From NCBI GenBank assembly GCA_035640715.1, contig DASQVO010000403.1:1-14294 (forward strand): 14,294 bases of DNA. The letters run 5' to 3'. The DNA comes from DASQVO01 sp035640715 (GTDB lineage: Bacteria > Actinomycetota > Actinomycetes > Streptosporangiales > Streptosporangiaceae). A program made the translations under genes and the position numbers. Under the pieces are notes generated by a model. The model ran no database searches, was not told where the DNA came from, and worked only from the letters and a program-made list of their open reading frames with translations. Shown here one piece after another: positions 14,144-14,294 of the stretch (position 1 is its first letter; each line of letters opens with the position of its first letter).

Positions 14144-14294
14144 CGGGCCCGGTGGCGGGTCCGCCGGTAGGACGGTGCTGACCTCGCCCTCGCTGATCGG
14201 TACGTGCCGCCTCGGTAACTGGCAGAGCGTCTGAGCCAGTCGTGCGGAGAGGCCGTTTGCAGACCGCTGGGTCCCCGGTCAGCCCCGCGCGCCC

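Noticed and set aside
14144..14294. Start of another gene at the window end
   Set aside because: No start with a ribosome binding site and no protein-like frame is visible in these 151 bases.

Overview
The window is GC-rich DNA, with strong G/C at third codon positions, many GTG starts, twin-arginine export signals and an IS701-type transposase relic. This fits a high-GC actinomycete, probably a soil member of the Streptosporangiales/Streptomyces-like groups; the genus cannot be read from the sequence. No tRNA, rRNA, CRISPR array or intact mobile element was found.

Layout. Positions 1-1908 are a gene graveyard. A truncated IS701-family transposase abuts a decayed conserved actinobacterial gene. 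That gene appears split by a roughly 280-bp non-coding insertion, then frameshifted, then cut by an in-frame TGA. Positions 1937-2970 hold a minus-strand Xi-class glutathione S-transferase-like reductase with its own terminator and a promoter that predicts a leaderless mRNA. Diverging from it, 3153-4888 hold a secreted D-alanyl-D-alanine carboxypeptidase, a CsaA-like tRNA-binding-domain protein and a 58-residue exported peptide.

Positions 4966-5338 are a lower-GC minus-strand islet of two overlapping tiny genes: a one-helix membrane protein and a five-cysteine protein. A perfect 20-bp hairpin lies between this islet and the convergent peptide gene. Positions 5340-6128 hold no intact gene, only a probable DUF222/HNH remnant and short repeats. 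A two-helix membrane protein follows (6129-6629).

Positions 6995-9719 are a two-gene operon of Tat-exported phosphoesterases of the acid phosphatase/phospholipase C superfamily, probably scavenging phosphate from organic esters outside the cell. Next comes a 14-bp inverted repeat and the broken 3' half of a TrpB2-type tryptophan synthase beta gene. From 10952 to the end are small housekeeping-like genes: a 95-residue protein, a PPOX/FMN split-barrel protein, a HAD type II hydrolase, an NADPH-dependent FMN reductase and a DUF2071/YqjF-like protein.

The most unusual structural pattern is that three gene edges carry short degenerate tandem repeats spanning a stop codon: the carboxypeptidase/CsaA junction, the HAD hydrolase end and the FMN reductase end. 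The best candidates for undescribed biology are the islet at 4966-5338 and the exported peptide facing it. Their functions cannot be assigned from the sequence.
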